DNA from: Desulfuromusa sp036351455
GTDB lineage: Bacteria; Desulfobacterota; Desulfuromonadia; Desulfuromonadales; Geopsychrobacteraceae
NCBI GenBank assembly: GCA_036351455.1
Contig: JAZBPC010000082.1
Coordinates: 7,201 to 71,200 of the forward strand
Direction of reading: 5' to 3'
DNA length: 64,000 bases
A program made the translations under genes and the position numbers. The notes under the pieces were generated by a model. That model was given only the letters and a program-made list of their open reading frames with translations. It ran no database searches and had not been told where the DNA came from. Positions 17,598 to 27,657 of the stretch are shown piece after piece (position 1 is the first letter of the stretch; each line of letters starts with the position of its first letter).

Positions 17598-20429
17598 TTA
17601 ATTGATGCGAACAGTCTTATAGAGGAAATTTTTAAAGCGGTAGAAATTTCTCTTTTCTGACTCCGACTCGTCTGATGGATCACAGGCGCGTAACCGTTGT
17701 GCCAGTTTGGGCATATTGGTTGCCCCTTCAGCTCGGGCTTTTTCAATCACCTTCAAAACCACTTCACGGGTTAATTCCTGCTGGGTATAGGGCTGGTAAA
17801 CAGTCTCCCAAAAATCGAGTTTGTCAGTAAAAATCTTTTTTAAGATCTCATCTGCGAGCTGCTCGGACATCTGGATCCGTCCTGATTCTGATGTGTCGAC
17901 AATTCCTGTAGTTTGAGGCTTTGTCGCCTTTTCAATTTCATCAGAGTGGATGGTTTTGTGTTGGCGGAACAGCATTGCCCGGAGCAGGATGCTCCGCAAC
18001 TCACGGATATTTCCCGTGTAATAATGACGTTTGAGGATATTTTTTGCATCGGAACTCAGGACCGGTGTGTCTTCAGGGCGTTGATCCGGTTGACGATATG
18101 CCTGAAATAAACGACCGAGAAAGTGGACAGCCAGATCCGGGATGTCTTCACGCCGCTGATTCAACGACGGGACTTCGATAATCAGCTCTGAAAGCCGATG
18201 GTAGAGATCTTCACGAAAAGACCCCTCAGCGATCAGTTGGCGCAAATCCCGGTTGGTTCCTGCAACCAGCAGAACCTGAGAATGACGGGTAATATTTTCT
18301 CCCAGGCGGACAAATTCACCGCTGTCCAGAAAACGGAGCAGTTGAACCTGGGTTTTGGGGTCGGCATCGCCGATTTCATCCAGAAAAACCACCCCGCCAT
18401 GAGCTTCCTCGAAAATACCGCGACGGTCACTGTGTGCGCCAGTAAAAGCCCCCCGTTTGTGACCAAACAATTCTGAATAGGTTAACTCTCCACTGTAGGC
18501 AGCAATGTTGGTTTTTTTCAGGGGCAGGGTGCCGTGGGAAGGTAGCATCTTTCGATAGATCTGGTTGAGCTGAGTAAATAAATTATTAAACAGGAACTCT
18601 TTTCCCGAGCCGGTTTCACCAGTGATCAAAATCGAAGGGAGGCCAAGAAATTCCCCTTGATCGGGAACCCTCTGTTTTTTCCACTGGACAATCCGCTGGC
18701 ATAGCGGTGGACTGATACGTTGAATCGTGTCGATGATTTCTTGTGCTTTTGTCGAATTGCCAATGATGTTCCCTAAGCGGTATGACGTAATGTTGGGATC
18801 TTTATAGTCGACATCCTGGCTCAGTCGGTCGATTTCACTGGTTAACTGTTCAATTTTCTGCAGAATAGCCAGATGATGACCAATCATCCGCTCAATAATC
18901 AGCAAAATACGGCGGTGTTCACTGGTAAAGTAGTGCGGGCGCAGACTATCGAGGCAAATGACGGCTAGAACCTCACCATCATATATAACTGGAACTGCAA
19001 TCTCACTGCGAATTGCCTCAGTCACCGTCTGGTAAAAACTATTGTTATCTCCTATCTCCAGGCTATCAACAAGGATCTCTGCCTTTGCAGTTGTTGCTGC
19101 CAGCCCTGACAGACTCCTCTCTTCGGTGGGGAGCTCGGCCCCGCCAACACGAAGGGGAGGGATATGTTGCTTTAACCAATCTCGACTTTTTGCTCCAATC
19201 AGATTCCCCTGAGTATCTTCAACCAGCAGCCAGCGTTCTCCCTGCTCCTCTCGAATCAGGGCAATGCTACCGGTATCGGCACCGATAAGCTGTGTCGCCT
19301 TAGAGAGAACGCGGTGTAAAAAGGGTTGCAGGCTGTCATTCGATTGTTGTAACAAATCTCTGATTTCTGAGAGGACTTGGACTTCAAGGTGTTCATCCCC
19401 GATTTCTTGCACCGCCCGTTGTGCCATTTCTGCGTGGGCTTCAAGGAGGTCACGCTCGAAAGAGCTGAACTGATGACGTTCTTTCGTGTAGTAATTGACT
19501 AGACAGATAACTCTGCGGGTTCGTTTGTCGTAGAGAGGAACCATATACAGAGATTTTAGTCCCAGAGCTTCAGTCAGATATGTTTTTTGCAGCGTTTCTG
19601 CTGCGAGGTCAGGAATATAAAGGGGGGCGAGAAGACTGTCGTCAGCAATCACTCCAGCGCGATCAATAAAGCGGGAAAGTAATGACTGTCCCGGTGTCAG
19701 ATTGATGAGCCGCTCTTCTTCGTAGAGTTTTTTTGCTTCCCGTTCCTTGGAATAGGATGCAAGGATTTGTAAAGTGCGTTCACCATCGACAGCAGAAGGG
19801 ATTGGAATGAGTACAGAAGCCAAGGCAACCTGTTCAACGAGCTGAGCAGCAGATTTCACCATAAAAAGTGCTGCTTCACGCTTTTTTGCCTCATCAACAC
19901 GTCTTGCCAGACGTAATTGTTCGTGGTATTTGCGGGCGCGATTAAGAGCTGGGGCTGTTTCAGCCAATAGCTTGCGGATGCGGTGTAATTGCTCTGCAGA
20001 AGGAAGTTGGTTTGGGTTTGTCCGGTCAAGACAGAGAACACCTATTGAACGGCCAAGCTGGGTGATTGGCAGGAGGTGGCTGGCTTTAGCTTTTTTGTTT
20101 CCGGTGATGAGCGGGAAATCGTGTTGATGCTGCGAAAGGTCATTGATCGCTAGTTCACGTTTTTGCTGGTAAACCTGTGAAATTGAAAAGTCACTATTAT
20201 TGATCGGAGAATAAATGTCCTGGATATGAGGAATCTCTCCAGCGGTTGATGCTGTGCATTTCAGCGCCCCCATGGTTAAATCTTCCAAGTAGATGCGACA
20301 ATTCCCTCCACCTGTAAGAATTTGTGTCCCCTCGATAAGTTTATGCAGGATCTCTTCCAGGTTTTCTTTGCCAAATTCCTGGATATCAATAACTATTTGT
20401 TCGATTTGCTGGGGACTGGCTTGTTCCAT
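17598..20429 (-). CDS. GAF-domain sigma-54 enhancer-binding protein, atypical C terminus
   Basis: 943 residues from ATG at 20429 (GAGAGG upstream; an earlier in-frame start adds 12 unrelated residues). The N-terminal two-thirds contains about three GAF-type sensor modules. The AAA+ domain follows: Walker A GETGSGKE at about 600, the sigma-54-contact loop GAFTGA at about 655, and Walker B VVFLDEIGD. The usual Fis-type helix-turn-helix end is absent; instead there is a segment ATNMPKLAQRLRACDP and a basic aromatic tail ending FKNFLYKTVRIN. It therefore should activate sigma-54 promoters, but how it binds DNA is unclear. Confidence 0.88.
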   Translation of the reverse strand: MEQASPQQIEQIVIDIQEFGKENLEEILHKLIEGTQILTGGGNCRIYLEDLTMGALKCTASTAGEIPHIQDIYSPINNSDFSISQVYQQKRELAINDLSQHQHDFPLITGNKKAKASHLLPITQLGRSIGVLCLDRTNPNQLPSAEQLHRIRKLLAETAPALNRARKYHEQLRLARRVDEAKKREAALFMVKSAAQLVEQVALASVLIPIPSAVDGERTLQILASYSKEREAKKLYEEERLINLTPGQSLLSRFIDRAGVIADDSLLAPLYIPDLAAETLQKTYLTEALGLKSLYMVPLYDKRTRRVICLVNYYTKERHQFSSFERDLLEAHAEMAQRAVQEIGDEHLEVQVLSEIRDLLQQSNDSLQPFLHRVLSKATQLIGADTGSIALIREEQGERWLLVEDTQGNLIGAKSRDWLKQHIPPLRVGGAELPTEERSLSGLAATTAKAEILVDSLEIGDNNSFYQTVTEAIRSEIAVPVIYDGEVLAVICLDSLRPHYFTSEHRRILLIIERMIGHHLAILQKIEQLTSEIDRLSQDVDYKDPNITSYRLGNIIGNSTKAQEIIDTIQRISPPLCQRIVQWKKQRVPDQGEFLGLPSILITGETGSGKEFLFNNLFTQLNQIYRKMLPSHGTLPLKKTNIAAYSGELTYSELFGHKRGAFTGAHSDRRGIFEEAHGGVVFLDEIGDADPKTQVQLLRFLDSGEFVRLGENITRHSQVLLVAGTNRDLRQLIAEGSFREDLYHRLSELIIEVPSLNQRREDIPDLAVHFLGRLFQAYRQPDQRPEDTPVLSSDAKNILKRHYYTGNIRELRSILLRAMLFRQHKTIHSDEIEKATKPQTTGIVDTSESGRIQMSEQLADEILKKIFTDKLDFWETVYQPYTQQELTREVVLKVIEKARAEGATNMPKLAQRLRACDPSDESESEKRNFYRFKNFLYKTVRIN

Positions 20430-20899
20430 GGTTGATCCTCTCAGGATGAGTATTATTCTACTCATTTGAGTCTATTGAAAGAAAAAGTGGAAGTCAAAAA
20501 AACAATTAATATGGTCTCGGAATAAATCTCTTTAATAACAGTTGGTTGAGGACTTTAGTTGAATTTATTTGCGGAGCCAAATTTTCGTATTTTGTGTGGT
20601 AGAGGGAAGTTCATCCATTCTTTAAAAGAAAATTTGCAATATATTCAGTGCTTTATCTGGATTACCTTGGATGGGTCGATTATTAGTTATTTTAAAAGTA
20701 AGCGGACTTTTATTAGTATAAAAACACAATAAAACTATATAACTTATTGAATATTAAAAGGTTTTGTCGATAAACGACTTGCTGTTAAAGGGAAACTAGT
20801 CAATAATAAACAGTTAGAATGCCATGATTAGTACGAGGTGCTCGTTAGCAGGTTCCTAAGGATGTTTGACTATTGTGGGGGGAGACTTTGGCAGGGGGT
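20430..20899. other. Divergent AT-rich intergenic region
   Basis: About 470 bases between the GAF regulator and the HDOD kinase. There is no gene and no GG-N10-GC sigma-54 pattern that I could find on either strand. Two small hairpins are visible: GTCG/CGAC around 20766-20778 and ACGAG-GTG-CTCGT at 20833-20845. The regulatory elements cannot be assigned. Confidence 0.35.
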
Positions 20900-22972
20900 A
20901 TGGTAGTAGCGACACAAAAAAAATCTGAGCAGGATGTTATGGACCTGCTTTGTATGCCAGAAGTTTTGGTTGATTTGGTAGAGGCTTGTCTGGGGGGAGA
21001 TGATGATCAATCTTTAGCTGAAATTATTCTTCGGGACGCGGCTCTATCAGCAAAAATTATCCTGACAGCTAGCAAAACCAATTCGCAACCCCTTGACCCC
21101 CTTGAACCAGTTTCATCAGCGATTCAACAGCTTGGCACTCCAATGCTTACCGGCATTGCTCTGCAATCGGCTCGACAAATCGTCCAGCACCGTTTTACAC
21201 CTCAAGAATTATCTTTTCAGTATAGACTATGGTTTACATCTCAAGTTTCCGGGCTGGTTGCACGCTGCCTGGCTCCTACAGTCAATTACCCTTATATAGA
21301 AGAGGCTCAACTCAGTGGTCTGCTGCAGAACCTTGGAATTTATGCTTTGTTTTCTCAAGAGGGTTCTAAATATTTAGATCTGGATGTGAAACCCTGGAGT
21401 ACTGCAATTCAATCTCATTTGGAGGAGGCTAATTTTCAAATTGATCATCTGCAGATAGCTGAGAAGTTAATTGGACAATGGCAGCTGGATTCATTTTTAG
21501 TTGATGCCATCCGGTTTCTGCATGCTGATATTGGTCAAATTGAATACAGCAATCCGTTGTTCAAGATTGCCCGCCTTGCGCAGCAGTTTAGTCAAAATCC
21601 AATGCACTTAGTGGCAGAAACAGAAACTCTGGCAGAGCGCTTGTTTGGATTTAGTAAGAGTGAAGTTGAATATCTCCTGGAGTGGGTGAGGGGGTTGTAT
21701 CCGGGTTTTGGAAATTTTTTAGATAATTATGAGAAACTTCAGGATGAGATGGCAGTCATTCTGGACCGATTGACGGGACTCTCTTTTATGCTAGCGGATC
21801 AGGAAGCTGCTCGTGCCCGCTTTGGAAGTGTCAGGAAGCCCAACGAACTGGTGCAGATTGCGCGTCATCTTTATCTGGAAAACAGCCTTGCCACCGAAGC
21901 GATATTCTTTTTACTTGATCCCAAAAATCATCAACTGACGGGAATTCTAACGGAAAATCAGCCAAGACTGGTTGGTGAGTTGAAAGTTTCTCTCGAGGCG
22001 AAATCAAGTCTTCCTGCATCGGCATTGCTTAGTGGTCAATCAACCGATTCTTTTCAGTCTTTACAGCCTTTGACTGTGACAGATCATTTGTTGGTAAGGC
22101 TTTCCAAGGGGCATGGAATCAGCTGTCATCCCTTTTTCTATAAAGGCCGTGCTTTGGGCGTTGTTGTGCTTGGGATTGATTCAAGCAAAGATTTACAGCA
22201 TCTGCAGGCGTTACGAATTAAAATGTTCGGTCAGGTGATCAGTGCTGCTATGATGAAGATGTCTGTAGATTCAGAAGATTATGTCAATGAGGGAAGCAGT
22301 ATGTTGCGTCGGGTCAGTCACGAGGTCAAGAATCCGCTGACAATTATTGGCAATTATGCTGAAGTTTTAAATCATTCGCTGGCCAATACCGAAAGCCGGG
22401 AATTGACCCAATCAATAAAGAAGGAAGTTCGTCGGATTGACGACATTCTTAATTATTATTTAAATCGTCAGGAAATTCCGGGGTTTCCTGAGCCCAGTAT
22501 TGATCTGAATCAGCTGGTACTGGACACTGTTGATGCTTTGAGTGATGTGGTGTTGAAGCCACGGCAGATTGAAATCAGATTTGATCTGCAAAATAATCTC
22601 GAAAATGTAGCTACCAATCCTGTTCTGGTGAAACAAATTTTGATTAATCTGCTAAAAAATTCTGCTGAAGCCGTTAGTGATAGTGGTGTCATAGAATTGA
22701 TGACGCGTGGCGGTTATTCTTCTGACAATGGCAGACATATTGAGGTTATCGTTCAGGATAATGGTTCTGGAATTCCCTCTGAACTACAAAAAAAGCTGTT
22801 TCAGCCCATCGTCAGTACCAACGGTGCTTCCCATGCGGGGGTTGGTTTGAATATTGTTGAGGGGATGGTGAATGATCTCGGTGGCAGGATCAGTTGCTAT
22901 AGCACAGCAGAGGCTGGTACGAGTTTTCATTTGCAGATTCCCTGTAAAGTTCATCATCCTGAAGCGTCTTAG
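20900..22972 (+). CDS. HDOD-domain histidine kinase
   Basis: 690 residues from ATG at 20900 behind a GGGGG stretch. The N-terminal HDOD domain runs from about 15 to 215 (AIQQLGTPMLTGIAL, SGLLQNLGIYALF). A GAF-like middle part follows, then a kinase core with His at about 474 in RRVSHEVKNPLTI, an N box ILINLLKNSAEAV and DNGSGIPSE plus AGVGLNIVEGM. There are no membrane segments, so it is cytoplasmic. It lies eight bases before a REC-GGDEF-EAL gene, its likely phosphorylation partner. Confidence 0.88.
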   Translation: MVVATQKKSEQDVMDLLCMPEVLVDLVEACLGGDDDQSLAEIILRDAALSAKIILTASKTNSQPLDPLEPVSSAIQQLGTPMLTGIALQSARQIVQHRFTPQELSFQYRLWFTSQVSGLVARCLAPTVNYPYIEEAQLSGLLQNLGIYALFSQEGSKYLDLDVKPWSTAIQSHLEEANFQIDHLQIAEKLIGQWQLDSFLVDAIRFLHADIGQIEYSNPLFKIARLAQQFSQNPMHLVAETETLAERLFGFSKSEVEYLLEWVRGLYPGFGNFLDNYEKLQDEMAVILDRLTGLSFMLADQEAARARFGSVRKPNELVQIARHLYLENSLATEAIFFLLDPKNHQLTGILTENQPRLVGELKVSLEAKSSLPASALLSGQSTDSFQSLQPLTVTDHLLVRLSKGHGISCHPFFYKGRALGVVVLGIDSSKDLQHLQALRIKMFGQVISAAMMKMSVDSEDYVNEGSSMLRRVSHEVKNPLTIIGNYAEVLNHSLANTESRELTQSIKKEVRRIDDILNYYLNRQEIPGFPEPSIDLNQLVLDTVDALSDVVLKPRQIEIRFDLQNNLENVATNPVLVKQILINLLKNSAEAVSDSGVIELMTRGGYSSDNGRHIEVIVQDNGSGIPSELQKKLFQPIVSTNGASHAGVGLNIVEGMVNDLGGRISCYSTAEAGTSFHLQIPCKVHHPEAS

Positions 22973-22980
22973 GAGTTTCT

Positions 22981-25167
22981 GTGCAACGTAAAGATCCTAC
23001 AGATATTCTGGTAACTGAGAAAGTTGGACGATCACGGATCCTGATTGTCGACGACCAACTCTCTTTATTGCTGAGTTTGCAGGCTTTGTTGCAAATCAAC
23101 GGTTACCAGGTGGAGTTGGCCAAATCAGGTTCTCAGGCGATAGCCAAACTGCAGGACAATCCATATCAGCTTCTCCTTTTAGATTTACATATGACCGGTA
23201 TTGATGGGCTTGAAGTGCTCGAATTCGTTCGTCAGGCTGATCTGGACCTCGAAACTATTGTTGTCAGTGGTGATACCTCTTTTGCCTCTATAAAGGATTC
23301 TATGCGTCTTGGCGCTTACGATTTTATCCGTAAGCCTTATAACCCTGAAGAACTATTGTCAACGGTTCGTCGAGGCGTTGAACATTACTACCGAGAGCGG
23401 AAAATGGTTGCAACCAAACACTCTTTGAGTGAGTCGGAGAAGTTGCATCGCTATATTGTTAACAGCTCTCCAGATTTTATCTATATGCTTGATTCCCATG
23501 GGGTCTTTACTTATGTCAACGATGTTGTTGAAGACCTTCTTGGGTACAAGCGAAATGAATTATTAGGTAAGCATTTTTCAACCATCATTCATCCTTATAA
23601 CGCGGCCGAAAGCCTCCATTTTTTCAGTGAAAAAAGGGCTGGAGATCGTGCAACCAGAAGTGCTGAGATGCGTTTGCAGGTCAATCAGTCAAGTGAATTG
23701 GTAGAAAGTTTTGATAACTATGAATTGATTGTTGAACTGAATGCGACCGGGATGTATGAAGATGATGCAACCGGGCAAACACAATTTATTGGTACCCTTG
23801 GCAGTGTCAGGGATATTTCCGCGCGTAAACGTTCGGAGGAACGTGTCAGCTTTCAGGCGTATCATGATTTGTTGACCGAGCTACCCAATCGAATTTTATT
23901 CAATGACAGACTGCAGCAGGCATTTGCCCATGCCAGCCGCAATGGGCAAAAATTTTCTCTGCTGTTTATGGATCTGGATCGCTTTAAATTGATCAATGAT
24001 ACTCTTGGACACGTGATGGGCGATCTGGTTCTGCAGAAAGTTTCCGAGCGCATTCTTGGCTGTTTGCGAGCTGAAGATACCCTGGCCAGATTTGGTGGCG
24101 ATGAATTTTGCCTTCTGCTGCCTGATGTCCCAAGTAAAGAGAGTGTTGCTTCAGTCGCAGAAAAGATTCTTAAGGCTGTGCGCCAACCGTTCAGTATCAA
24201 CAATCATGAACTTTACCTGAGCCTGAGCTTAGGGATTGCAACCTACCCTGAAGCAGGACGAACAGAGGAGTCTTTATTGCAGAGCGCTGATACTGCTATG
24301 TACCATGTTAAGGGCAACGGTAAGGATGGTTATTGTTTCTACAGTGATACTATGAAACTTGGTTCTAATTTTCTGACGACAGAAAGGGATATCTCCTATG
24401 CGTTAGAAAAAAAACAATTTCAGGTGTTTTTTCAGCCCAAGGTCGATCCATTTAAACATGAGATTATTGGCATGGAAGCCCTGTTACGCTGGCAGCACCC
24501 AGAACGTGGTCTTCTCTATCCAGAGGCTTTCATCGCTTCTATAGAAGCGTCTGAATTGATGATTACTGTCGGTTCCTGGGTTTTGCACAATGTTTGTGAA
24601 GAAGTTGCTCGCTGGCAGCAGCAGGGGTTGCCTCAGATTAAAGTCTCATTGAATATCTCTCTGATTCAACTCAGGGAAGTCGACTTTGCTGAGCATTTTA
24701 TCCGGACATTGCAAAAATTTAAATTGAGCGCAAAATATTTTGAGATAGAAATAACTGAGCAGGGATTAAACAAGGGTGAGCAGGAAGTCATAAAGCAGCT
24801 GCGGATGTTGCAAGATTTTGGGGTTTTTGTGACGATTGATGATTTTGGTCGAGGTTATTCATCCCTCAGTTACCTGCAAAAGTTACCAATCAATACCTTG
24901 AAGATCGATCGATCTTTTGTTCGTGAGATTGAAGAAAATCAGAACCAGACCTGTATCGCTGATGGTATTGCAATGATGGCTAAGGGTTTGAAACTGAATG
25001 TTGTTGGCTCGGGAGTGGAGAATCTTCTCCAGCTTGATTATCTTCGCAAACTGGGATGTCATGAGGTGCAGGGCTATCTCTATAGTGAGGCCATTTCTGC
25101 TCAAGAGACGATGGCTATGTTACAAAACTGCCCGAATGAAGGTCCCCATTTTACTCTGCCACATTAA
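22981..25167 (+). CDS. REC-PAS-GGDEF-EAL c-di-GMP protein
   Basis: 728 residues from GTG at 22981 behind AGGAG. Receiver domain (Asp at about 66 in LLLLDLHMTG), then PAS (about 150-290), a GGDEF domain with intact RFGGDEF at about 369-375 and an inhibitory RxxD site (RAED) just before it, and an EAL domain with EALLRWQ, LNISLIQL, EIEITEQG, TIDDFGRG and LKIDRSF. The AEGVE segment normally conserved in active EAL enzymes reads GSGVE here, so phosphodiesterase activity may be reduced. It is predicted to be a c-di-GMP-making protein switched by the upstream HDOD kinase. Confidence 0.92.
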   Translation: MQRKDPTDILVTEKVGRSRILIVDDQLSLLLSLQALLQINGYQVELAKSGSQAIAKLQDNPYQLLLLDLHMTGIDGLEVLEFVRQADLDLETIVVSGDTSFASIKDSMRLGAYDFIRKPYNPEELLSTVRRGVEHYYRERKMVATKHSLSESEKLHRYIVNSSPDFIYMLDSHGVFTYVNDVVEDLLGYKRNELLGKHFSTIIHPYNAAESLHFFSEKRAGDRATRSAEMRLQVNQSSELVESFDNYELIVELNATGMYEDDATGQTQFIGTLGSVRDISARKRSEERVSFQAYHDLLTELPNRILFNDRLQQAFAHASRNGQKFSLLFMDLDRFKLINDTLGHVMGDLVLQKVSERILGCLRAEDTLARFGGDEFCLLLPDVPSKESVASVAEKILKAVRQPFSINNHELYLSLSLGIATYPEAGRTEESLLQSADTAMYHVKGNGKDGYCFYSDTMKLGSNFLTTERDISYALEKKQFQVFFQPKVDPFKHEIIGMEALLRWQHPERGLLYPEAFIASIEASELMITVGSWVLHNVCEEVARWQQQGLPQIKVSLNISLIQLREVDFAEHFIRTLQKFKLSAKYFEIEITEQGLNKGEQEVIKQLRMLQDFGVFVTIDDFGRGYSSLSYLQKLPINTLKIDRSFVREIEENQNQTCIADGIAMMAKGLKLNVVGSGVENLLQLDYLRKLGCHEVQGYLYSEAISAQETMAMLQNCPNEGPHFTLPH

Positions 25168-25207
25168 ACCTGGGTTAAATCCAATCCTTTTCAGAAAATA
25201 ACAGACG

Positions 25208-25230
25208 AGGAGGTCTCTCCTATGTTATGA
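25208..25230 (+). other. Hairpin covering a Shine-Dalgarno-like sequence and two-codon frame
   Basis: AGGAG at 25208-25212 pairs with CTCCT at 25217-25221, immediately followed by ATG TTA TGA at 25222-25230. A strong ribosome-site-like GAGGAGGT thus precedes a start-codon-stop triplet in the leader of rocD. It may be chance or a minimal leader frame. Confidence 0.25.
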
Positions 25231-25284
25231 CAAGTTTTTAGCGATCAGAATCTCAATTATTTCTTGTAAAACAGGAGTTATAAA

Positions 25285-26487
25285 ATGCAACAGAATGAGT
25301 ATATTGGCTTGGAAGACCAATATGGAGCCCATAACTATAAACCCCTTGATGTTGTTCTGACGCGGGGCAAAGGTGTGTGGGTTTGGGATGTCGATGGCAA
25401 TAAGTACCTTGACTGCCTTGCGGCATATTCAGCGGTTAATCAGGGGCACTGCCATCCTAAGATTATGCAGGCGATGGTCCAACAGGCCGAAAAATTGACT
25501 TTGACATCAAGGGCTTTTCGTAATGACCAGCTAGGCCCTTTCTATAAAGAGCTCTGTGAGCTGACCAACTCCCACAAGGTTTTGCCTATGAACAGTGGCG
25601 CGGAAGCCGTAGAGACCGCGATTAAAACTGTTCGCAAGTGGGGTTATACTGTTAAGGGGGTGCCAGAAGATAAGGCTGAAATAATCGTCTGTGAAAACAA
25701 CTTTCACGGCCGTACCATCAGTATTGTCAGTTTCAGCACCGACGAAAATGCCCGAGCAGGATTTGGTCCTTTCACCCCGGGATTCAAGTGCGTACCCTTT
25801 GGCGATGCTGATGCTTTTGAGGCGGCCATTACCGAAAATACGGTTGCCTTCCTGGTGGAACCGATCCAGGGTGAAGCTGGGGTGATGATTCCACCAGAGG
25901 GTTATCTCAAAAAGGCCCGGGAAATTTGTGATCGTCACAATGTTGTCCTGATACTGGACGAGATCCAGACAGGTTTAGGGCGGACGGGGAAATTGCTGAC
26001 CGAAGAATATGAAGGGATTGAAGCCGATTTGACCATTATCGGGAAAGCCCTTTCTGGGGGGTTTTATCCAGTTTCTGCCGTGCTGTCGAATACTGAAGTG
26101 ATGGATGTTCTACAGCCGGGTGAGCATGGTAGCACCTTTGGTGGGAACCCACTGGCCTGCGCAGTTGCACGGACCGCGTTGCAGGTTCTGTTTGACGAAA
26201 AGCTGATCGAAAATTCCTATGAGCAAGGGAAATATTTTCTCAATGAATTGAAAAATATCTCTCACCCCCATATAAAAGAGGTCCGTGGCCGGGGCTTAAT
26301 GCTTGCGATTGAATTTTATCCTGAGGTTGGTGGCGCACGTGCTTACTGTAACAAGTTGAAAGAGCAGGGGGTTCTGGCTAAAGATACTCATGAGAATATT
26401 GTTCGTTTTGCTCCGCCATTGGTGATCAAGCGAGAAGAGGTGGATCTGGTTCTGGATGCGATCAAAGCGGTATTGCCCGTAATCTGA
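25285..26487 (+). CDS. rocD: Ornithine aminotransferase
   Basis: 400 residues. A fold-type I PLP enzyme with Lys254 (TIIGKALSGGFYP) as Schiff-base residue, LDEIQTGLGRTG for the cofactor Asp, and the N-terminal GAHNYKPLDVVL typical of ornithine-oxo-acid transaminases. It moves the delta-amino group of ornithine to 2-oxoglutarate, linking arginine/ornithine to proline and glutamate. AGGAG seven bases upstream of ATG. Monocistronic, with its own terminator. Confidence 0.92.
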   Translation: MQQNEYIGLEDQYGAHNYKPLDVVLTRGKGVWVWDVDGNKYLDCLAAYSAVNQGHCHPKIMQAMVQQAEKLTLTSRAFRNDQLGPFYKELCELTNSHKVLPMNSGAEAVETAIKTVRKWGYTVKGVPEDKAEIIVCENNFHGRTISIVSFSTDENARAGFGPFTPGFKCVPFGDADAFEAAITENTVAFLVEPIQGEAGVMIPPEGYLKKAREICDRHNVVLILDEIQTGLGRTGKLLTEEYEGIEADLTIIGKALSGGFYPVSAVLSNTEVMDVLQPGEHGSTFGGNPLACAVARTALQVLFDEKLIENSYEQGKYFLNELKNISHPHIKEVRGRGLMLAIEFYPEVGGARAYCNKLKEQGVLAKDTHENIVRFAPPLVIKREEVDLVLDAIKAVLPVI

Positions 26488-26527
26488 CCACCTCAGCAGT
26501 TTTGAAAGAACTTTATTTTATGGAAAT

Positions 26528-26562
26528 AAAAAGCCCCCGATTTGCGAATCAGGGGCTTTTTT
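26528..26562 (+). terminator. Rho-independent terminator after rocD
   Basis: GCCCC at 26533-26537 and GATT at 26539-26542 pair with AATC and GGGGC at 26547-26556 around a TGCG loop, with one mismatch. T-rich on the plus strand and A-rich before the stem, so it can work in both directions. Confidence 0.88.
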
Positions 26563-26612
26563 ATAATTTATAGAATGAATAAGAATGAGAATAAATAGCG
26601 AAAGGTTTCACA

Positions 26613-27545
26613 ATGTATAAGTATCTATTTGGCCCGGTCCCTTCAAGACGACTTGGTATGTCGTTGGGGGTTGATCTTGTCCCGAAAAAGGTTTGTTCTC
26701 TTGATTGTGTTTATTGCGAAGTTGGGAAAACGACAAAACTAACTCTGGAAAGAAAAGAATATGTCCCCTATGAAAAAATAACAGCAGAGTTAAACCACTA
26801 TTTTGAAAACAATCCAGACCCTGATTTTATGACATTTTCTGGCTCCGGGGAGCCAACATTGAATATAAAAATAGGGGATGTGATTCAATTTATTAAACAA
26901 CATAAGCCTGATATTCCTATCGCAGTGTTAACCAACGGAACCTTACTTTACGACCGACAGGTACGGGATGAACTTAAATCTGCTGATGTTGTCCTCCCTT
27001 CTCTCGATGCAGCAACTGCGGCAGTGTTTCAAAAGATTAATCGCCCCCCTGAGACACTGACATTGAATCGATATTTACAGGGCCTGATAGAGTTTAGAAA
27101 AGAATTCACGGGGAAGATTTGGCTCGAAGTTCTTATTCTTCCTGGTTTTAACGATAGTGATCAAGAATTGCAGGAGCTAAGAAAAGTTATTCAACAGATC
27201 AAACCTGATTCTGTACAAATCAACACCTTGGATAGACCCGGAACGGAAGCAAACCTACGTGGAGCGACAAAGGCTGAATTGAGTCGGGTGATAGACTTTT
27301 TAAATCTGGACAATGCAATCATTATTGCTGCAGCACCAAAGAGAAAAAATATCCCGTCTTATCGAAGTGATGCAGAGGCCACTATTCTGGAGACCATTGC
27401 CAGGAGGCCTTGCACTCTTGAAGATCTGGAGCAAATATTGGGGATGCATAGAAGCGAAATCAATAAATATCTTGATGTTTTAGATGCCGAAGAAAAAATC
27501 GAAGCGGTGCATCAGTCGCGAGGATTTTTTTATAAAAAAAGGTAG
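26613..27545 (+). CDS. Radical SAM protein (COG0731-like) with C-terminal helix-turn-helix
   Basis: 310 residues. The iron-sulfur motif CxxxCxxC is at Cys28, Cys32 and Cys35. The opening GPVPSRRLGMSLGVDL is the signature of a radical SAM group annotated as Fe-S oxidoreductases related to wybutosine-synthesis enzymes. The last 65 residues look like a winged helix (LEDLEQILGMHRSEINKYL). The substrate is unknown. It is not obviously in an operon with its neighbours. Confidence 0.8.
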   Translation: MYKYLFGPVPSRRLGMSLGVDLVPKKVCSLDCVYCEVGKTTKLTLERKEYVPYEKITAELNHYFENNPDPDFMTFSGSGEPTLNIKIGDVIQFIKQHKPDIPIAVLTNGTLLYDRQVRDELKSADVVLPSLDAATAAVFQKINRPPETLTLNRYLQGLIEFRKEFTGKIWLEVLILPGFNDSDQELQELRKVIQQIKPDSVQINTLDRPGTEANLRGATKAELSRVIDFLNLDNAIIIAAAPKRKNIPSYRSDAEATILETIARRPCTLEDLEQILGMHRSEINKYLDVLDAEEKIEAVHQSRGFFYKKR

Positions 27546-27657
27546 AAGTTAAGAAACCTTTCTGGCTGATACCCATCCTCTTAAGATATATGGTAGGATT
27601 GTTGGAAGCGCCTAAACTCTATTAATTTCTCAGCAAATGATAAGCAGGAAAACTTCT

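Noticed and set aside
20466..20899. Possible c-di-GMP or other riboswitch in front of the HDOD kinase
   Set aside because: I could not find the conserved core of any riboswitch class; only two short hairpins are visible.
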